From the NCBI RefSeq assembly GCF_000143415.4, contig NW_003314269.1, positions 2,783,060-2,847,059 of the forward strand: a DNA stretch of 64,000 nucleotides, in the 5' to 3' direction. Under the pieces are notes generated by a model, which saw nothing but the letters and a program-made list of their open reading frames with translations, searched no databases and was not told where the DNA came from. This document shows positions 1 to 10,680 of this stretch, one piece after another. Made by a program: the position numbers and the translations under genes. Each line of letters starts with the position of its first letter. Position 1 is the stretch's first letter. The DNA comes from Selaginella moellendorffii. Lineage: Eukaryota; Streptophyta; Lycopodiopsida; Selaginellales; Selaginellaceae.

Positions 1-393
1 TATTCCATTCATCATGCTCTTAAAAAACAGTCGAGTGTGATCCTCCCAAAATCTCCAGCCAAGCTTAACAACAGTAGATTCCAAGGGAAAAACTCATCAT
101 ACTTTAACTATACGCGTGACCAATCAAACATGGAAGATTCCACAGAAAAGGACGAGTGCTAAGCGTCGTTTTAGGAGGACTTTTATTTACAATAAACCCG
201 GAAAAACATCTCTGCTGGCTCTATACACATTCTCCCTGCCTAGTTTCCTGTGCGAGGAATCCTCGCCCCTGTCTCCCTGATCTGATAGAACCCAAGAGAG
301 ATCGAAAAACTATGGCTCCAGATCGATCGATCGACCAGAGATCTCGATCGCACGAGATCGAGGAGAGGGACGAACCATTGCTTTGATCATCGA
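1..393. other. Flank, no gene seen
   Basis: This stretch lies downstream of the HIPP gene and holds only short ORFs without recognisable similarity. A cluster of GATC/CGATCG repeats is visible around 310-360. It probably contains the 3' UTR of the neighbouring minus-strand gene. I see no RNA gene or mobile element. Confidence 0.5.
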
Positions 394-1705
394 TCACATA
401 AGCGAGCACGCGTTTGGGTTCTCGTCGCTAAAGTACTGCGGCGCTATGATCCTCACCGTCTCGAACTGCATTGGAGGCTGGTTGGACAGCGTCCATGGCT
501 CCGGCTCCGGTCTGTAGTAATCCCTCTCCCTCTCCTCATATCTTTCCTCGTATCTCTCCTCCTCCTCTTCCTTCTTCTCCTTCTTCTCCTCCTTCTCTTC
601 CTTCTTCTCTTCCTTCTTCTTCTCCTCCTTCTTCTCCTCCTTCTCTTCGGCCTTCTCCTCTTTCTTCTCTTCTTTCTTCTTCTCCTCCTTCTCTTCGGCC
701 TTCTCTTCTTTCTTCTCCTCTTTCTTCTCTTCTTTCTTCTTCTCCTCCTTCTTCTCTTCGGCCTTCTCTTCTTTCTTCTCTTCTTTCTTCTTCTCTTCCT
801 TCGTCTCTTCCTTCTTCTCTTCCTTCTTCCCTTCCTTCTTCTCCTCCTTCGTCTCTTCCTTCTTCTCCTCCTTCTTCTTCTCTTCCTTCGTCTCTTCCTT
901 CTTCTCTTCCTTGTCCTTCTTCTCTTCCTTCTTCTCTTCCTTGTCCTTCTTCTCCTCCTTCTTCTCTTCCTTGTCCTTCTTCTCCTCCTTCTTCTCTTCC
1001 TCCTTGAACTTCACCTCCTTGTCCTTCTTCTTCTCCTCCTTCTTCTCTCCCTTCTCTTCCTCCTTGAACTTCACCTCCTTGTCCTTCTTCTCCTCGCCCT
1101 TGTCCTCCTTCTTCTCCTCCTTCTCCTTCTTCTCTTCCTTCTTCTCCTCTTTCTTCTCCTCCTTCTCCTTCTTCTCTTCCTTCTCTTCTTTCTTCTCCTC
1201 TTTCTTCTCTTCCTTTTTCTCTCCCTTCTCCTCCTTCTTCTCCTCCTTCTCCTTCTTCTCTTCCTTCTTCTCGGATTTCTCCTCGTCGGATGATTTCTTC
1301 TCCTCTTTGGGTGGCGGAGGAGGAGATGGCCAGAAATCCGCCTGCTTTCCCGTCTTCTTGGCCCTCTTGAGCACCTCCTTGGGATCCACAAACCCTTTAA
1401 CCGTCACCTTTCCTTCGTTGCGATTCACGTCCAGCGACATAAGCCCTGAGAACACACCATCAGATCGAGAAACACGCGAAATTCGCGATAAATTTCCATA
1501 CCTTTCACCTTGTTGAGCGATTTCTTCACCTTCTTCTCGCATCCCAGGCAGTGAATTTTCACCTTGAGCACCACAGTCTGCGAGCACGAGATGAATTGGA
1601 TTCCAAATCCAGCCAAAACCCCTCACAGAAACATAAACACTCACTCACCACGGGCTCCAGCGGCTTCGCATCCTCCTTCTCCTCCTTCTTCTCCCCGTCC
1701 CCCAT
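394..1705 (-). CDS. Heavy-metal-associated isoprenylated plant protein (HIPP) with long Lys/Glu repeat
   Basis: This is a three-exon gene of about 394 residues. Exon 1 (from the ATG at 1703-1705) gives a short Lys/Glu-rich start. Exon 2 carries the HMA fold core, reading VVLKVKIHCLGCEKKV, with the metal-binding CxxC (CLGC). Exon 3 begins GLMSLDVNRNEGKVTVKG, completing the HMA beta-alpha-beta pattern, then gives a Pro run, a roughly 250-residue Lys/Glu-rich repeat and a conserved tail. The protein ends in CSLM, a CaaX prenylation box, which with the HMA domain defines the HIPP family (metal handling or chaperoning, membrane-tethered by a farnesyl group). Introns were placed at GTGAGTG...GCAG and GTATGG...TCAG because they restore the HMA frame. 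The charged repeat is far longer than usual in HIPPs. The open frames on the opposite strand (Ser/Pro-rich) are shadows of the GAA/GAG repeat. Confidence 0.88.
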
Positions 1706-3663
1706 TCCAGACCGATTCGATTCAACCGCAGCTCCGATTGCTCCTCAGCAATTCCGGGCACCAAATTGCCCTGGATCTACCCCGACCTAACAGCAGAATC
1801 CCCCAAGAACAGATCGGCCGCGCGAATCCGACACCCGCATTTGGCATCTGGCGGCCGCGCCGGTGCTGGCGATGCGCCGCGACATCGAATTGGACAAGAA
1901 GAGATGAGGGAGAGAGAGAGAGAGAGAGCGCGTAGTGTGTTCTTGGTGGAGGTCGACAAGCTTTGGCTATGGCGGCCGACTAACGGACGAAAAAAACTAA
2001 AGATAATTATACGGCTGGGGTATTTGCCAATGCTTAAGGGCCCCGCCCAAAATGCCCCCACTGGGCATTTTCTAGTCAAAGTTGAGGACTCACCCAAAAG
2101 TAAAGTTAGCCGGTACAAAATTTAGGGCAGATTTAGGGTTTGGCAATACAATCGCTTTGACAGTATCTTTTCGCTCGATTGATCTCTTGCTCCATTAGAA
2201 TATTTGGTTTTCTGTATGTATTATATAGAAAGGCCATGATTCCATTCCTTTCGAGCGTCAACTTTTGCGGTGCATGAAATGGATGTTTTTGAGGAGGAAA
2301 AAGAGGGCACCACGAGAACTTTGCGCGTAAGCTTTTTGGTCCGAAGCTTCTGTGGAATCAGCGCATATGATCGAGACCAGCCACAATTCCCATCCGAACT
2401 CTTGTGTTGATCGAAGCAAATTTAACATTTCAACCTTCAACTTCTCCCCTGGAATACCTTTTGATAGCATATGAAAGCTGGCGATGATTTCGATTCATTT
2501 GGATTGATCTCTCTGCTGCGGATGAATCCAATTTTCACTGTTTTGTAGCTCTTCTTGATGTCGACATTGGATCAAATTCTTTGATTTTTTTATATACTTT
2601 GGGGTATTCCAGTTTTCAGTTTCTGGGAGCCCGCCATGTTACCTCCAAATTCGTATTGTGTTTCTAAAGGTAGATAGGGACGCCATTCTTTTCCTCCTCT
2701 CCTTTTTTTTAACTCCCTTTCTATTTTATCTTCGCAGGAAAGATGACGATTTCAGGACCCCCGGGAATCGTGGTACCGCAAAAGTTCTTTGCTCACGCAT
2801 GCACGCACGAAGAACTTATCCCTACGTTACACACACACTGGGGATGGACATAATTTGCAAAGATCCCTCCATTTTTTCTTCTCGAAGCATAAGTATAGTA
2901 TAGTATACTATACTATACTATACTAGCTACTTGAAACATACAAACAAATGTACCTACTATATATTATACTCGGGGCCTTGGAGTACCCAGCAGATCCATG
3001 GGAGCTTTTCAGGAACTCCAAGAGTTTCCAAGGACTGTAAGAGACATTACCTCTTGGATCCTGCAAATGGGATGCTGCCATTGGCACAAAGGATAATTCG
3101 TTTAGTCCTGGCTCTTAAAGTCTCCCAATTCTTGCAGCCTACAGAAGAAAACTGGAAACCCTGCGGGGAGGTTTCCATCGCTCGCAAAGAGAGCCTGGGC
3201 ATGTGTAAGCCTGTATATGCTACTTTTTACAACAGAAGCTGGTACTGGAAGACTTGGCAGTGGAAAAGAAGGTGATAAAGAAAATAACTGCGGTCGTTGT
3301 TACAAGGCCGCAAATTTCAATCACCGCCCAGCTCAGTTGCATTTGCAAATCCAAGTGGTGTCAGCAGTGGCGTCACCTTTTTGGTGTGCCTGAGCTGGAA
3401 AACGGAAACAGCTTCGAGCTCAGATGTTGATACTCGAAATTCTCCAAAGTTTACGTGGCAAGAGATTAGTGACAATGAATAGTCAACCATTTCTTCCAAA
3501 CATTTTCTTTAACATTTTATTACGGTATAATTACTAAATGCTTCATTACTTTCACTACCATCATCCACACATATACGAGGCCGTTCCACAAGCTACCTAG
3601 GAAAAAATATGGAAGGAGAATCAAAAGAATGCAACCAAGCCTGATGGAACTTGTGAAGAAGAG
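1706..3663. other. Intergenic region, no supported gene
   Basis: The proximal part (1706-2000) is the HIPP promoter and 5' leader on the minus strand and includes a GA microsatellite near 1911-1930. The rest has only short ORFs. The longest, near 2931-3275, resembles nothing I know and is interrupted. A perfect palindrome lies at 2892-2919. About 3500-3663 is probably the 3' UTR of the LMBR1-like gene. Confidence 0.5.
2892..2919. repeat. 28-bp perfect palindrome built from AGTAT units
   Basis: Three AGTAT units run directly into their own reverse complement (TATAC units), making a perfect 28-bp inverted repeat with no loop. It is a simple 5-bp repeat whose phase inverts at the centre. The sequence shows no function. 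It could form a cruciform or mark a repair junction. Confidence 0.85.
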
Positions 3664-5950
3664 TTATACTCCAGCGGCTGTTCTCTTCTTCCTTCTCCAT
3701 CCCTGCAGGAGAAACCACAAGAGTGAGCACACAAAAGCCTCATTCCTTGCGGCTTGGACTTACAAATGCCAGGTAATAAACCAAAGTCACCACCGATAAT
3801 ACACAGAAAGCAATTTGAAAGACGTTGTACCTGCGATTACACAAGAGTTTAGCATCACCGAAACAAGAGAAAACAGCCAAACCGTACCTAAACAAGTACT
3901 TGATTCCACGAAGGGATTCAAGTGTAAGACCAAATATTTCTTGAGCTGTGGTTGCACGCGCATACAATGCAAATGCTTTAGAGCAGAACTGGATCACACT
4001 GGAGAGTTTGTATCCAAGTTGGAGTTTTGAAAGCTAAGAATCTTGATAGTGCATACCTGACAGAGCAGAGAAGAATAAGGCCCACGTTGAAAAGGAACGA
4101 GTTCATCAGCGTCCCGCCATACCTTGACAAGAGAAAGTGAACAACTTAGAAACGCAAGAACCATCTAGCATGAGTTACTAGTTACTTCATCGGGTGAATT
4201 GCTATCAAACCAAAGTTTAGGCCAAGGTGCATTTCACCAGATATGACTGCCAGAATCAAATAAAGGCAGAAAAACGCAAACGCCACTGTGCCAAGTAGTC
4301 CTGCAAGATTGTACGTGATTGATTAGTTTAACTAGAAGAAGAAAAGTATACCCCAAACGTCATCAAGCTTGATGAAAACTTGATTTAAGAATGAAGAGAA
4401 AGGCGGTTTGATGAGCATGTAGACAATTATATGTGCCACCCATGCTCCTGAAACGACAAGGCTGCACCATACCACATTAGAACTTACAGAAAGCTCATTC
4501 GGCTAAGCATACCCAACAAGGCCAAGTAGAAGTTTGGAAAGATAGCCCAGCACTGTTAACGCCCAAGTCGTATCAGCCTGAACCACTCTGTAAGCCAAGA
4601 AAGAAAGAAAAGAAGCTAGAAAAGCAAGCGCACCTTTTCCCCCTGCGGATAAGCTTCTTCAAGGCGTTGCACGTCCTCTTCCAGGTACAGCAATTCCTGT
4701 TTAGCAAGAGAGAAAGTCACTTTAGCAGAAACGTTGCAGATTTAACCATACTTGCTGGACTTTCTTCATTTCCTTTCTCCACTTTCTCCCCTTTCCCGAG
4801 CTTCTTTCTTCGCGTTGAAGGGCCAGTGTCGTTTCTTTGAGCTCCCTTGCACGCTTTCCTAGAATAGTTGCCTCCTGAAACGTAACATGGTAGTGAAAAG
4901 CCGAAGAAAAGTCACTCAGAACAGACCTTTATATATTGCGACCTTGTGATTACTGCCGTTGGACGCTTGAAAAAAGCGAATATCAAGCTCAGTGGCAAAC
5001 AGGCGATTCCAACACCTCCAAAAATCTGAAAAGTAAAAGTACTATGCAATGGATAATCGCTCAAGTCGCGGCGCTTACGGTAAACAAAACCGATCCAACT
5101 ATTGTTGTCAAAGCAATCAGGTACTGTGGGAAAGTCGTTCGCATTGACCAGGTAGCTTCCGCTCCATAGCCGGCATTATACGCCGAACACTAGACAAGAA
5201 CGTGTCAGCAAACAGTATAATCTTCGAAAGAGATCCTAAATTCCGTCACCTGAATGCTCCTGACAGCGTTGGGAGAATTAGTGGGAACAAGGCAAGGACT
5301 CCGAGAAGTCAATTGAGAATAATCGGTAGTGAAACCGATGGTAGTGGAGGACAAATGTCGCACAGTGAAATCAACCTTTCCAATGAGTCCTGTGTCAATG
5401 TAAGATAAGATCACCCGGAAACAAACAAAGATCTCAGTACCATATAAGATCCCAAGAACAAGCCCGACGACAATGGCGATCACGATCACCCACATAAGTG
5501 CGCCTACTGCTCTTCGTGCTACACTCCTATGAAAGGAAAAATAAACACAAACAATGAGGACTCAAGCCAATCGAATGGAAAGAAACTAGTAATGACTTAC
5601 TTCTCTTGGTCACCTTCGTAGTAGAACATTGTAAAAGGAATTACCAAGAAGACGAGCACAGCGTCGATGATGTAGACGGCATACCAGAGGTCCTTCATGG
5701 GAAGCGTAAGATCACAGGCCCCATTGTACAAGGCACGCTGACAAGCATGCCGGTTTGCGACGTCCGCCGGAAGCATCAAAATCGAGAGCTGTGCTACGGA
5801 CAAACCGAAAACCACTACCGCCTTTGGGAAGTACGCCTGGTTGTGATCATCCGGGTGCTGGTAATTCACTAGAAGATAGGTGTTGAAGAGGAAAACTAGA
5901 ACCGTCACGACGATGACTATGATCAGGAGGATCACATTGAAGTCCGACAT
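3664..5950 (-). CDS. LMBR1-like / LIMR family multi-pass membrane protein
   Basis: This is a many-exon gene. The first coding exon (from the ATG at 5948-5950) reads [20 protein letters not shown], a first membrane helix, followed by [52 protein letters not shown] and FYYEGDQEK. These are strongly conserved blocks of plant LMBR1-domain proteins (LIMR family, related to lipocalin receptors). Later exons keep the alternating hydrophobic segments. The last two read ...YYLAF then [12 protein letters not shown] and stop at 3664-3666, a basic C-terminal tail typical of the family. An in-frame ATG 30 bases upstream also exists, but the MSDFN start matches the family. The role in plants is not established, and a transport or receptor function at an internal or plasma membrane is only inferred. 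The gene is divergent from the one at 6479. Confidence 0.85.
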
Positions 5951-6478
5951 TGCAGGAGCTCGACACTTCTTTCCTTCCAAATCACCTGTGCCCCAAGCGC
6001 ATTTTCGGCGCGCGGCGAGCTCGCAGCTGGCCCTGTCCTAGATTCCGCGAGAAGAACCCGGAGACACAAATTGGAGAGCCAGATCTAGCTTCCCTGCGCT
6101 GCCGACGAGGATTCAGCTACTTACATTCGTCGCCAGCGACGAGCACGACGCAGCGCCCCTGAATCTGGCGCCAGAAGCACGCTCCGGAGGTCCCGCGCAT
6201 CCAAAACCCTAGCCCTCGACGACGCGCTTGTAACTCTGTTCGCCATATCCAGCCATTGAAAACATACTGGGCGTCATATTCTGGTAGCTTCGCATATTCC
6301 GTTGGGGAAAAGATTCCGTCAAAGCTCTAACGAGAGTGTTTGAATTTCGCGCTCGCTGGCAGCTCTCCTCTTTATACAGATCGACGGCGCGAGCGCGACC
6401 AGCTAGGGTTCCTCCCCGGGCAGGGTTTCGCGACCGCGCGCGCGATTCATGTAAGATTTCGCGGTTCCTAGATCTCAG
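5951..6478. promoter_or_regulatory. Short divergent (bidirectional) promoter region
   Basis: The start codons of the minus-strand LMBR1-like gene and the plus-strand gene at 6479 are only 528 bp apart. Both 5' UTRs and both promoters must therefore share this segment. A possible TATA-like stretch, CTTTATACAG, is present near 6368-6380 on the plus strand. Other elements cannot be assigned by eye. Confidence 0.5.
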
Positions 6479-7743
6479 ATGGGCGTTCTCAAGGATCTAC
6501 TGGCGTCGGGAGCTCTGGAGAGCAAGGCCAATGCGCCGGCAAGGGCGCCGCTCAAGATTCTGAATGGACCCGGCGTCGTCGACATCAAGCCCAGGTTCGT
6601 CCACAATCTCTCGGCCTGCCAGGGCTGGGGCGCCGATTCTGATGCCAAGCTGGGAACTTTCCCTACAAAAATCGAGATCGGCACAGTTGGTTCGTGCCTA
6701 GATGCGCAATCGCAGTGGCAGAGGAGGACGAGGAGGCCCAAGCAGCCGACCGTTATCGTCAGGCCCAGTGTTCTTCCGGAGGATGAGAAGCCGCAGGAGC
6801 CCGTTCCCCCGTCTGGAGTCTTGGGCGAGCTCAAACCGGGGATAATTGGCCGTGTTCACGATAGCAAGTACGTCCATTCGGCGATTGGAGCTGTTCTAAA
6901 GTCCGGGACTTTGGTCCGCAAGCGATGCCGGGAGTTTGCCGATGAAAATCGTGGAGTTGCGAAGCCGACGGTTGTGGCTTGCAAGCAAGTGAAGCGCGAG
7001 CGTCCAGAGGCCAACTTAGAGGAGATGCTTACATTCACGGAGGCGCTGGAAAGCTTGGAAAACAGGGCTACAAACGATTCGGAGGTGGCCACCAGTGTGG
7101 AAGATTTTAGCTGTGGGACTTTGGAAGGTTCCCGCTCTAAAACCGAGAGCTGGGACGTTACGATTGACAAGCTGGTGGATGACGAGCAAGACGATGATCA
7201 TCACTCGATGACTCAGAGCGACGCAATGATCCAGAAGCAAAGTAAGTCTGGCTCGCTCTTTGGGTTGATGGAATGGTGTTCTTTTTCCAGGTGGTCCTGC
7301 CGCGATCTGGCTTAAGCTTGTCAACCAGGATATCAAAGGAAGAATCTCAGGTCTGCTTTCGCTCGTGACCTGTCATGGAATCTCACGAGTGTAAGATTTG
7401 CGCAGCCTTGAAGCGGAGCCGGAGACGAGTTAGAACAGCCATCGTTGCCAAGGACGATATTTTTATGCCGGCTGATAAATCCAGCTTCCTCGACCTCAGC
7501 CGGCACGAAGATCCGGCAAAGGCCAAGCGACAGTACGAGCTCCAAATGGACAAATGGAAGGCCTTGTTCCTCACCATGGACCACGCCCTTGGCGCGGAGG
7601 CCGCTCAGCTGGTAACCAAGAGCTTAAATCTTCTTTGCTGAACTTTTTCCTCACATTCTTTCTGCTCTTGGTTTTCGCAGGATAGTCAGTGGAAATCGCT
7701 CCAAGAGCTGCGATGCTCATGTAATACTCAACAACATGGATAG
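6479..7743 (+). CDS. Conserved plant protein of unknown function (363 aa)
   Basis: Four exons join in frame: 6479-7241, 7291-7350, 7406-7611 and 7681-7743, all with GT/AG borders and introns of 49-69 bp. The N-terminal two thirds is of low complexity with short conserved-looking blocks (GVVDIKPRFVHNLSACQGWG). The C-terminal part, beginning WDVTIDKLVDDEQ and continuing through GGPAAIWLKLVNQDIKGRI, a basic ALKRSRRRVR segment, and a helical QYELQMDKWKALFLTMDH segment, looks like the ordered, conserved core. There is no signal peptide or membrane helix. I do not recognise the family. The basic stretch could indicate nucleic-acid binding or nuclear import, but that is a guess. Confidence 0.75.
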
Positions 7744-7778
7744 GAACCTTCTCAAGAAGATAAGACACCCGAATATTC

Positions 7779-7811
7779 TTTAGGGTTTATTTGAATGAGC
7801 GAATATTCTAA
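7779..7811 (+). repeat. Junction repeat, copy 1 (other copy at 14101-14133)
   Basis: About 33 bp beginning TTCTTTAGGGTTTATTTGAA and ending in GAATATTC occurs here, at the 3' side of the first APH-like gene. It recurs nearly identically at 14101-14133, at the 5' side of the second. Both are on the plus strand. Copy 1 is flanked on both sides by GAATATTC. It may mark a breakpoint of the duplication. Confidence 0.7.
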
Positions 7812-9181
7812 TCTAACCCTTGGTAGGGCTTGGTTTCAACGGCATGTGTACGGCATTTTCCTTCACCGTCCTCGTCCTCGTCCTCGCCGCTCTCCTCTTC
7901 ACCGTCGCCACTCTCCTCCTCACCGTCCTCGTCCTCTTCATCGTCCTCACCACTCTTCTCTTCATCGTCCTCTTGGGCCGACGAAGTGATTGGAGATTTC
8001 GATTTCTTCCAAGGCGCCTCAACCTTTTGTATCACCATCTCATCATCCATGAACCCCTGCGCTTGCATATCTGTACAAAACACCCACAGCAAGCTGTTTG
8101 CACCCTCGGCAGAAACCTCACGAGGACGAATGTGCTCCTCAAACATGACTTGCGGATACACCTCCTCGGGGTACTTCGTCACGTACGGAACGAGCTCCGG
8201 CGCACCACCCAACCTCAGCTCCTCGCAGAAAAACCTCAGTAGCTCCTCCTCCTCCTCCTCGTCAGGCTTCTCGCGATAGTGGAAAAACGGGAGAAAGAAG
8301 CCCCGCGCAAGCCAATGCACCGTCACCGTTTTCGCGCCGTCCCAGTCGCCAATGCTCTCGACGTGCCCCGAGCCGGGATCAACCAATACCTGCCCGCTGC
8401 CAAACTCGGGGTGACAAAGGAAGAACTTCTCCGGGAAATCGGGCTGGAAATCCTCCAGCCACTCGAGGATGATCTCCGCGTTGGCCCTGATCGATCCGCC
8501 GTATAAGGGGCTGTCTCCATACAGCAGCAGCAACCCCTGGATCTGGTTCCAAGCATACTCCTTCCAAGTCGAATAGGGGCCGGGGCTGAGGCGATCGCCC
8601 ACGTCCATTCCGCGCTCCATGGCGATGGCCACGGCGCCGTCGCGCAGCACGCCCACGCACGGAGACCCGTCGGATGCGAGTGCCATGTCACCAATCCCCT
8701 TCAGCGGGTGGCGGTACAGCTGGAGCGTCACGGCTGCCAGGTCGGACAGCACCCTCTTCCTCCATGCCAGCGTGGAGCGGCTGTCCTCCCAAAGATCCCA
8801 CAGCCGTACACCGTCGGCCACGGGTAGAACCGCCAGGTAGGACATCCCCCGTGTCGCGTAACGGAAGGGCGGGCTTGCCACGTGGATCGGCCCCGCGACG
8901 ACCGTGGGGCCGCCTAGCTGCGACAGGAAGAGAGTGGCCGCGTAGCCAGAGACCGCCTCTTGGGGAGAAATCCGGCTGCGGCGAGTGAGCGGGAGGCGAA
9001 GCGCGACGCGACGCTCACTCCGACCCTTGTCTACCAGCAATGTGTCGAGCACAAGGTACCTGCCACGGCCAAGGACGCCCTGGATGCGGACACAGCAGCC
9101 CAGCACTTTCCCGATGATCCTCTCCAAGCGTCCCGGAAAGCAACCAAAACAGTCGAAGACGATGCGCCTGACACGCTCCAT
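7808..9181 (-). CDS. APH-fold phosphotransferase-like protein, copy A
   Basis: This is an intronless ORF of 457 residues, GC-rich compared with the neighbouring DNA. The layout matches fungal-type aminoglycoside phosphotransferase (APH)-family proteins: an N-lobe with a RVALRLP strand, SPQEAVSGYAATLFLSQL helix and YLAVLPVADGVRLWDLW hinge, then a C-lobe with FFLCHPEFGSGQVLVD (about residues 254-269) and IGDWDGA (about 278-284). In active APH kinases the loop is HxD...N and a second D/E follows in DWE. Here the catalytic Asp is Glu (E260) and the Asn is Gln (Q265), while DWD is kept. Activity is therefore doubtful. The C-terminal 80 residues are an acidic Asp/Glu/Ser tail. The first ATG is at 9179-9181. 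A frameshifted direct copy lies at 12706-13991. Substrate and role are unknown. Confidence 0.7.
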   Translation of the reverse strand: MERVRRIVFDCFGCFPGRLERIIGKVLGCCVRIQGVLGRGRYLVLDTLLVDKGRSERRVALRLPLTRRSRISPQEAVSGYAATLFLSQLGGPTVVAGPIHVASPPFRYATRGMSYLAVLPVADGVRLWDLWEDSRSTLAWRKRVLSDLAAVTLQLYRHPLKGIGDMALASDGSPCVGVLRDGAVAIAMERGMDVGDRLSPGPYSTWKEYAWNQIQGLLLLYGDSPLYGGSIRANAEIILEWLEDFQPDFPEKFFLCHPEFGSGQVLVDPGSGHVESIGDWDGAKTVTVHWLARGFFLPFFHYREKPDEEEEEELLRFFCEELRLGGAPELVPYVTKYPEEVYPQVMFEEHIRPREVSAEGANSLLWVFCTDMQAQGFMDDEMVIQKVEAPWKKSKSPITSSAQEDDEEKSGEDDEEDEDGEEESGDGEEESGEDEDEDGEGKCRTHAVETKPYQGLD

Positions 9182-9349
9182 CACTCCATTCCTCTCGCAA
9201 TACCCTAAAAGCTATCGACCGGTCACCGCGAGGATGCCCACCATACGGAGAGGTGCTGCTGCTGCTCGCATATATGTCGTATGGAACGTTGTCACCGCGC
9301 TTTAAGTCCAGTACTCGACTGACTCCATTTGCAGCGTGACAAAGTTGGC

Positions 9350-10680
9350 ATCCCACGTTGTGTCTTGAATTTCCTTGTGAAAGAAGTCAGCGCGGACCGT
9401 CAAGCTCCACAGCGTTGACAGGGCCTTGCAAGCTTCCAACAGACTCCGCCTGGGTCAAAGTTGGGGAGTTGCATCTGGATGTGGGCTACAGATCTGGAGC
9501 TACTCAACCAACCTTACATGGATTGCTCCAGATTAATCGCAGTGAAAGTTTGACGGCACCTGAACCTCTGAGACCATTGATTAAGTGGACCTGATGATAT
9601 CACTGAGAGGGAAATTGTTGCTAGAAGACTGAAGACCACATTGTTGCCATTACAGAGCTACTGATCTGTGGTGGGACGGAGTCTATGGCCATTACCTCTT
9701 CTAGTCCAGATAATAAAAATTAAACATCTTCAACAAACGCGCGTTCAAAGTTGCTTCTGTATAAACAAACTTGTAAATGTAATGCCAGTACAAACGAGAT
9801 CTAAATAATACTTGTGTTCCCCCAGGCTCGTAGACACGTGGCGGACCAGGCAAAACCTCGCAGCTTTAGAGGGCATGGAACGTTAAGAATTGGCGAGCTT
9901 GGTGTTGCTTCTAGCTGCATCAGTCGAGTTGCTCAAATCAGCAGAAGCACTGGTAAACTTCAAATTCTTGCGACTGATTCAGTAAAGGTACAAGGATCAA
10001 GTTTTCCAGTCTTGTTGAGCATGTTCTCGAGCATGTAGATTCGCTCTTGGTTGGCAGGTCTCCGGAGGAACTCGCTCCGTGCTTTGGTGAGCCCTTGAAT
10101 AAGTCTCTCGATCGGTAAGAGGTGACATTGTTGAAGGTTTCAAGGAACTGTTGGATCTGAACTTGAACGTGTTGCACAGCTTGAGCATCATGAGGGCATG
10201 AATCTTCAAGCTACAAACAGTCAAGCACAACATTCCATCCCATGAAACTAGGTTCCAGGACCAGAAGATCAGCAGGATCTCTTTGTTGTGCTGAAGATGT
10301 CCAGTCTGAATGTTGTACACAAGGTCTTCATGCTTCAGGTATGTCAACAATGCTTGGGAACGATCTATGGAATCAGGTAAAAGTCCAAGATAAGGTTATT
10401 TGCGCGCGTTCGAGGTGATGCCCGTGGCCTGATGCATGCGCTGGCCAAGACCGGGGATCCGGACGGTGCCAAAAAGGTCTTCAACGAGGATGTCGCCAAC
10501 GTTCTTGTTCAAGGAGACGAAGATTCCGGACTGTTCTTTTCTTTTTTGCTCACCCAGAAGCCCTCTTACTTTTGAGGAGTCCACACAGTGATCTTGGTGG
10601 AACAGCAGACAGCGCGAGTTCCTCTTCGAGCACGAGGACTCGCAGTCCTCCAGGGAGTCCAAAACTGACGTAGTGTGGTC
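9350..10680 (+). repeat. Inverted duplicated segment, copy 1
   Basis: This segment matches the reverse complement of 14165-15535 over most of its length. Recognisable blocks include the Cys/His-free tract around 9445-9690, the tract around 9830-10180 and the PPR-like remnant near 10410-10530. The first 75 bases (about 9350-9425) match the opposite end of the other copy (14165-14245), so order is circularly permuted between the copies. The ORFs in it are short and interrupted. Confidence 0.75.
10410..10560 (+). pseudogene. PPR-like gene remnant, copy 1
   Basis: A short frame reads GLMHALAKTGDPDGAKKVFN, which has the helix-turn-helix spacing and GDPDGAKKVFNE signature of a pentatricopeptide repeat (RNA-binding organelle proteins). 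Relative to the inverted copy at 14425-14540 two bases are missing just after this block. That shifts the frame, which then runs to a stop. It is a carried-along fragment, not a working gene. Confidence 0.5.

Noticed and set aside
471-1516. Long plus-strand ORFs rich in Ser/Pro/Phe opposite the HIPP gene, and an Arg-rich minus-strand frame
   Set aside because: They are reading-frame shadows of the GAA/GAG repeat that codes the Lys/Glu tract.
7813-9356. Overlapping ORFs on both strands of the APH-like genes
   Set aside because: These are shadow frames of GC-rich coding DNA. Only the frame with APH-like blocks has domain structure and is shared by both copies.
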